Source: a bacterium (GTDB lineage Bacteria > Patescibacteriota > Minisyncoccia > Phycocordibacterales > UBA12445). From it: 32,619 nt of DNA. Below the pieces are notes generated by a model. It was not told the DNA's origin and did no database searches. It saw nothing but the letters and a program-made list of their open reading frames with translations. Both the position numbers and the translations under genes were made by a program. Of the stretch, positions 29,436 through 32,619 are shown piece by piece. The DNA lies in NCBI GenBank assembly GCA_030648005.1, contig JAUSIP010000006.1, positions 1-32,619 of the forward strand, read 5' to 3'. Each line of letters begins with the position of its first letter. The first letter of the stretch is position 1.

Positions 29436-30152
29436 TTAATATCGCTTACTAAGTCCCCAACCCACTAAGTACAATAATATCATGGGAGTAGTGAAAATCA
29501 ACATAGTTATCCCCGTGCCATCGGGTGTGATAACAGCAGAAAAAGCAAAGAATGCAAAGAATGCGTGGCGCCAATACTCTCCCCATGTAGCTTTATCTAC
29601 AAAACCAGTAATATTGAGCGTCAACATTATAATAGGCAGGAGAAATATGATTCCGGAGATGATCATCAACATAACAACAGTACCCACAAAATCACTGACG
29701 TCAATTAACGGCTTAACACCAAGTCGCTCGGCAAATCTATACATTATGGAGAAGGTTGGAGATATAAAAAAATAATAAGCGAACATAGCTCCAGACAAAA
29801 AGAGTATGAACGATGGCGCTAAAACCTTCGCAAAAGTACGACGTTCATGCTCATATAATCCGGGGGAGAAGTAGCGGAATGCCATCCAAGCAAACCACGG
29901 AAAAACACAAAAGAAACCCAGGGCAAAAGCTATCTCCATATCAGAAATAGCCGAACTCCATATTGAGAGTGACACCAGTTCTACACCTTCTGGCACAAGA
30001 TCGACACTCATTTTTCTAAAAATTCTCGAAGATATACTCTGCGAAGAAGGAAATGATAAGAAGAAGGTCGCTAATATTAGAGAAAATAACAAACCTAGTG
30101 CAACTCTTTTTGCTATATTAGAAAATTCCTGAAATTCATGGAGGTAGGACAT
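29436..30152 (-). CDS. tatC: Sec-independent translocase protein TatC
   Basis: A 238-residue polytopic protein of normal length for TatC, with six hydrophobic segments (for example VALGLLFSLILATFFLSF, IAFALGFFCVFPWFAWMAF, VLAPSFILFLSGAMFAYYFFI). Signature features are the cytoplasmic N-terminus (SYLHEFQEF, a variant of HLxELR), FSPGLYEHERR with the conserved acidic residue in the first cytoplasmic loop, and a tail after the sixth helix. TatC binds the twin-arginine signal and recruits TatA. It heads the tat operon. A 10-bp-arm inverted repeat covers its start codon, and no Shine-Dalgarno sequence is visible. Confidence 0.93.
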   Translation of the reverse strand: MSYLHEFQEFSNIAKRVALGLLFSLILATFFLSFPSSQSISSRIFRKMSVDLVPEGVELVSLSIWSSAISDMEIAFALGFFCVFPWFAWMAFRYFSPGLYEHERRTFAKVLAPSFILFLSGAMFAYYFFISPTFSIMYRFAERLGVKPLIDVSDFVGTVVMLMIISGIIFLLPIIMLTLNITGFVDKATWGEYWRHAFFAFFAFSAVITPDGTGITMLIFTTPMILLYLVGWGLSKRY

Positions 30153-30178
30153 CTTTAAATACTAAGATATTTAAAGAT
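30151..30178. repeat. Inverted repeat across the tatC start codon
   Basis: ATCTTTAAAT (30151-30160) and ATTTAAAGAT (30169-30178) are perfect arms around an 8-nt centre (ACTAAGAT). In the tatC mRNA the 3' arm would contain the first two bases of the ATG, so a hairpin here could limit initiation. Confidence 0.6.
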
Positions 30179-30275
30179 AATTTTCAATTTTACAATTCTT
30201 AATTTTCAATCAATTTTTAATGTTTCAATGTTTTAAAAATTGGTTCATTGTGACATTGACTGAAAATTGGAAAAC
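30178..30275. repeat. AT-rich MITE-like inverted repeat, copy 6
   Basis: TAATTTTCAATTTTACAATTCTTAATTTTCAATCAATTTTTAATGTTTCAATG...GGTTCATTGTGACATTGACTGAAAATTGG. It shares the core with copies 4 and 5, with a diverged right end. It lies between tatC and the REP copy that borders the next gene. Confidence 0.82.
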
Positions 30276-30280
30276 CAATA

Positions 30281-30307
30281 GATGTTTGAAGACCGACTTC
30301 GAACATC
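30281..30307. repeat. REP palindrome, copy 6
   Basis: GATGTTTGAAG-ACCGA-CTTCGAACATC; one C-to-T change from the consensus in the left arm (TTTGAAG). It directly abuts the stop codon (30308-30310) of the minus-strand Pro/Glu/Thr-rich gene. Confidence 0.9.
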
Positions 30308-31630
30308 TTATGGAGCCGGTTCAGGATCTGGCGGCGGTGTCGGAGCAACCGGTTCCGGTGTTGGAGCTACAATCGGTGGAGGTGTGGGTTCAGGAGCTGG
30401 TTCTGATGTTGGAGCTATGATTGGCTCAGGTGTAGGTTCTGGAACTGGTTCCGTAGTGGGAGCCGACTCTTCCACTGGAGCTTCTTCTGCTGGCTGTTCG
30501 ATGATAGGTTCTGGTGTCAGCTCTGGAGCTGGCTCTGGCGTTGGCGTCGGTTCTGCAGGTGTCGATGTTGCCTCTAAAACAGGTTCCGGTGTAGGCGCAG
30601 GCTCCGGGGCTGGCTCTGGGGCTGGTGCAGATGGTGTCGATGTCGCCATCTCCAAAAGAGCTTCTTCAACCATCTGCTGTATGGATTCTGGATCTTGACT
30701 AAGCATAGGAGCTGGCTCCGGTTCCGGTGTTGGGGTTATGACCGGCGGAGGGATTGGCTCTGTGGCTGGTTCTAGCTCGGGTTCCGGCATTAGTACTGAT
30801 TCTGGGGTCGGAATAGGCTCCGGAGCTGGCGCAGGTTCAGGATTTGGAGTTGGTGTGAAGTCCAGTAATGGAGTAGAAGGAGTTATCGATTCTATAATAC
30901 TAGCTAAATTTATAACCGGTTCTGGAGTAGGTTCTTGGGCTTCTTCTGTTGGCTGCTCGACAACTGGTTCTGGCGTCACTACTGCCGGTTCCGGTAAACT
31001 CGGAGACTCACTTCGAGTTTTTTCAGTAACTTTCTCTGGTTCTGGTGTAAGCTCCGGATGGAGAATGACAATCTTCACCGGTGGTGGAGGTGGCGGAAGT
31101 ACAACCGGACTATATCCTGGGAATTCCTCTTCTTTTGGATCTAGGAATCTACCGATCAAGCCTGAATATTCGGTCGCAATAATTTTATATGAAATTCCAG
31201 CCCTTGTCTCCTTACCTTGAATCTCCTTATAGTATGCCAACTTCTCATTGATAATTTGCCCCAGCTGATTAGCCAGGAACAAACCAAGATCTCTACCGTC
31301 TACATCTGACTTGGCTATTTTAAAGTTTGTCTTCGTCGATACATCCTTCCAAACAAAGTCGATAAGGTTAAGCTCCTTATAGCTGAAATCAACATAATAA
31401 TTCTTTTCATCCTGTGTAATACCGTCTATTTTTAAACCCATGTCATATTTGCTTAAATCCAAACTCAGCAAGTATGAATTGTCCACAGAACTAACCGTCT
31501 GACTTTCGCCTAATATTGCATGGCGCGCATCCGGCGAAGCAGCGAAGGTGAGACTTACACTACCAAAAACTGCCATTATTATGATAGTGAAGGCGTTATT
31601 ATATTTTATGAAATGCAAAAACTTTTTCAT
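30308..31630 (-). CDS. Secreted Pro/Glu/Thr-rich protein
   Basis: A 440-residue protein. A signal peptide (residues 1-31, ending SVSLTFAAS) is followed by a globular domain of about 150 residues (about 32-180: SYLLSLDLSKYDMGLKIDGITQDEKNYYVDFSYKELNLIDFVWKDV..., containing no motif I recognise). The last 250 residues are a low-complexity, extended PEP/TPEP region (TPEPAPEP, PIPTPES) with a short helical insert (DPESIQQMVEEALLEMATST). Such tails often span cell envelopes. An exact 25-nt palindrome encodes TRSESPS (about residues 205-211) in the tail. The stop directly abuts a REP. The + strand Gly/Ser-rich ORFs here are shadows. Confidence 0.82.
   Translation of the reverse strand: MKKFLHFIKYNNAFTIIIMAVFGSVSLTFAASPDARHAILGESQTVSSVDNSYLLSLDLSKYDMGLKIDGITQDEKNYYVDFSYKELNLIDFVWKDVSTKTNFKIAKSDVDGRDLGLFLANQLGQIINEKLAYYKEIQGKETRAGISYKIIATEYSGLIGRFLDPKEEEFPGYSPVVLPPPPPPVKIVILHPELTPEPEKVTEKTRSESPSLPEPAVVTPEPVVEQPTEEAQEPTPEPVINLASIIESITPSTPLLDFTPTPNPEPAPAPEPIPTPESVLMPEPELEPATEPIPPPVITPTPEPEPAPMLSQDPESIQQMVEEALLEMATSTPSAPAPEPAPEPAPTPEPVLEATSTPAEPTPTPEPAPELTPEPIIEQPAEEAPVEESAPTTEPVPEPTPEPIIAPTSEPAPEPTPPPIVAPTPEPVAPTPPPDPEPAP
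30996..31021 (-). repeat. In-frame palindromic repeat (TRSESPS element), copy 2
   Basis: AAACTCGGAGACTCACTTCGAGTTTT; positions 30997-31021 are the exact reverse complement of 11191-11215. On the coding strand it is read TRSESPS, as in GT41 copy 2. Confidence 0.8.
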
Positions 31631-31637
31631 ATTATTA

Positions 31638-31643
31638 ATTATA
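31638..31643 (-). promoter_or_regulatory. -10 element for the Pro/Glu/Thr-rich gene
   Basis: On the minus strand a perfect TATAAT lies 7 nt upstream of the ATG at 31630, with no Shine-Dalgarno sequence. It sits just behind the stop of the preceding gene. No clear -35 was found. Confidence 0.4.
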
Positions 31644-31647
31644 TCAT

Positions 31648-32619
31648 TTATATCCCCTCATCTATCAGTATGATCAACTGGGAAGCCGAACCGAAGATGC
31701 CTAACTCTGTGGCTGAGAACTGTTTGATCTTGAAGTCGTTGCCGAAAACAACGGAATTCTCCACAAAAACATTTCCCGCAGTAGAAGATGCAGTGAGCGA
31801 AGGACATGCGGCGACATCGCAGATCCACAAATTTTCACTCTTAGCAGCTATATCCCCTCCGGTTGCTGAGAAAAGCAGGTCTCCGGTGCTGTCAACGTTT
31901 AATTCAGAATAATCAGTAGCTGACTTAGATAGTCTCATCTGTGGAAGATTGGTACCCCCCTCTGTAACATCAAGTCTTCTTTGTGGCGAAGATGATCCGA
32001 TGCCAACATAACCACGATTAGTAACAACAAAATTAGTGTTAGTGGATGAACCAATAGCAAAAGAAGGTGTAGTTATATTGTTCGAATCTATTGAGAATTG
32101 TGCCCAAGGAGTAGTAGTGCCGATACCGACGTTGCCCTTACCGTCTATCATGAAGCGTGTTGCCGTAGTAGAACCGACGACAAACTCAGGCACTCCGGAG
32201 CCGAGAGCGTTCGGATTAACTGATAGTAAGCCCCAAGGAGTAGTAGTACCGATACCTACTAGACCGCCGGTTGTGGCTAAAAAGGCGGCGGTAGTAACAG
32301 TGATAGCGGTAGTGGAAGCGTAAGGAATAGTCAGAGTTCCAGTAGCTGTTAAATTAGCCGCTGTAAGATTCCCCGAGAACAGAGCATTACCTTGAAGAGC
32401 GAGCTTAGCAGCAGGTGTGGTGGTACCGATACCGACTGTACCGGTGGCAGTGACTATTAAGTTAGTAGCAGTAGATGAACCAACAACAAAAGATGGGCCG
32501 ATGATGCCGTTAGGGTTGATTGACAGCAATCCAAAAGGAGAGGTGGTAGATATACCGACAGAACCGTTGGTGGTAGCGAAGAAGGCTGAACCTGAGGAAG
32601 AGAGTGCGGTGGTGGAGGC
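31648..32619 (-). CDS. GIGTTTP-repeat fibre-like surface protein (partial, runs off right edge)
   Basis: The track starts at an internal TTG, but the frame is open to the window edge (upstream residues ASTTALSSSGSAFFATTNGSVGISTTSPFGLLSINPNG), so the gene starts outside; 323 codons are visible. It consists of repeated blocks of the form VGIGTTTPWAxLSIxxN...PSFxVGSSTATNFVVTxxGxVGIG, typical of very large CPR surface proteins and like the shafts of phage tail fibres. The C-terminus (SENLWICDVAACPSLTASSTAGNVFVENSVVFGNDFKIKQFSATELGIFGSASQLIILIDEGI) is non-repetitive and may cap a trimeric beta fibre. No membrane anchor is visible. It lies 17 bp upstream of the Pro/Glu/Thr-rich gene. The fibre idea is inference. 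Confidence 0.78.
   Translation of the reverse strand, partial: ASTTALSSSGSAFFATTNGSVGISTTSPFGLLSINPNGIIGPSFVVGSSTATNLIVTATGTVGIGTTTPAAKLALQGNALFSGNLTAANLTATGTLTIPYASTTAITVTTAAFLATTGGLVGIGTTTPWGLLSVNPNALGSGVPEFVVGSTTATRFMIDGKGNVGIGTTTPWAQFSIDSNNITTPSFAIGSSTNTNFVVTNRGYVGIGSSSPQRRLDVTEGGTNLPQMRLSKSATDYSELNVDSTGDLLFSATGGDIAAKSENLWICDVAACPSLTASSTAGNVFVENSVVFGNDFKIKQFSATELGIFGSASQLIILIDEGI

Noticed and set aside
17274-30275. Repeated AT-rich palindromes as a possible CRISPR array
   Set aside because: Copies are about 85-120 bp and separated by genes, with no regular short spacers and no cas genes.
30282-31220. Two Gly/Ser-rich + strand ORFs (138 and 160 residues)
   Set aside because: They are antisense shadows of the Pro/Glu/Thr-rich minus-strand gene, which has a signal peptide and a promoter.
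1-32619. Alternative genetic code with TGA as Gly, as in Gracilibacteria
   Set aside because: TGA ends genes here (for example 3609 and 10998), and no frame needs TGA to be read through.
28446-32619. Integrated prophage
   Set aside because: Only isolated phage-like domains are present; there is no integrase, terminase, portal or capsid gene, and the neighbours are cellular (tatA, tatC).

Overview
This window most likely comes from a member of the Candidate Phyla Radiation (Patescibacteria), probably Parcubacteria-like. I infer this from the protein content and gene style. There are large secreted proteins with lamin-tail, cohesin, dockerin, RCC1 and 'GIGTTTP' repeats, a small stand-alone four-helix-bundle protein, a minimal Tat system, short intergenic gaps, many 4-20 bp gene overlaps, and starts that look leaderless. 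TGA is used as a stop, so the code is the standard one. No rRNA or universal single-copy marker is present to settle the taxonomy.

Layout. 1-1814 (-): N-terminal part of a secreted lamin-tail/Ig-like protein, cut by the left edge. 1964-2036: tRNA-Lys(CTT), then a cold-shock protein with its terminator. 2.3-3.6 kb: two unrecognised ORFs. 3.6-8.8 kb (-): a four-gene surface locus with three membrane-anchored cohesin-like proteins and one secreted dockerin protein. 8.8-16.2 kb: a glycosylation region with three SPINDLY/OGT-like (GT41) transferases on +, interleaved with two methyltransferases and two other glycosyltransferases on -. 16.2-20.0 kb (-): cysD-cysN-cysC, a PAPS-dependent sulfotransferase and a DUF2061 membrane protein. 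20.1-21.0 kb: two small secreted proteins. 21.1-22.7 kb: a GT9-like transferase and a methyltransferase. 22.7-23.5 kb: a REP-associated transposase (RAYT). 23.5-27.8 kb (-): a 1428-residue protein of about 28 RCC1-like repeats. 27.9-30.2 kb: a four-helix-bundle protein, a phage-structural-like protein, a tiny Tat substrate, tatA and tatC. 30.3-32.6 kb (-): a secreted Pro/Glu/Thr-rich protein and a GIGTTTP-repeat fibre-like protein cut by the right edge.

How the parts may work together. The enzymes could build and decorate surface glycans or glycoproteins: GT41, GT9-like and GT-A-like enzymes transfer sugars, methyltransferases modify them, and CysDNC makes PAPS for the linked sulfotransferase. 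No sulfate-reduction genes (cysH/I/J) are visible, so sulfation is more likely than sulfur assimilation. The cohesin/dockerin, lamin-tail, RCC1 and fibre-like proteins are possible surface acceptors. This link is inference.

Three short repeat families overlay the genes. (1) A 25-nt REP palindrome (core ATGTTCGAAGaccgaCTTCGAACAT), six copies, three of them in or bracketing the RAYT gene. (2) An AT-rich, MITE-like inverted repeat of about 85-120 bp, six copies between 17.3 and 30.3 kb, supplying the last codons and stop of two genes. (3) A 25-nt palindrome present identically inside two unrelated ORFs, both reading TRSESPS, with a related palindrome acting as a terminator.
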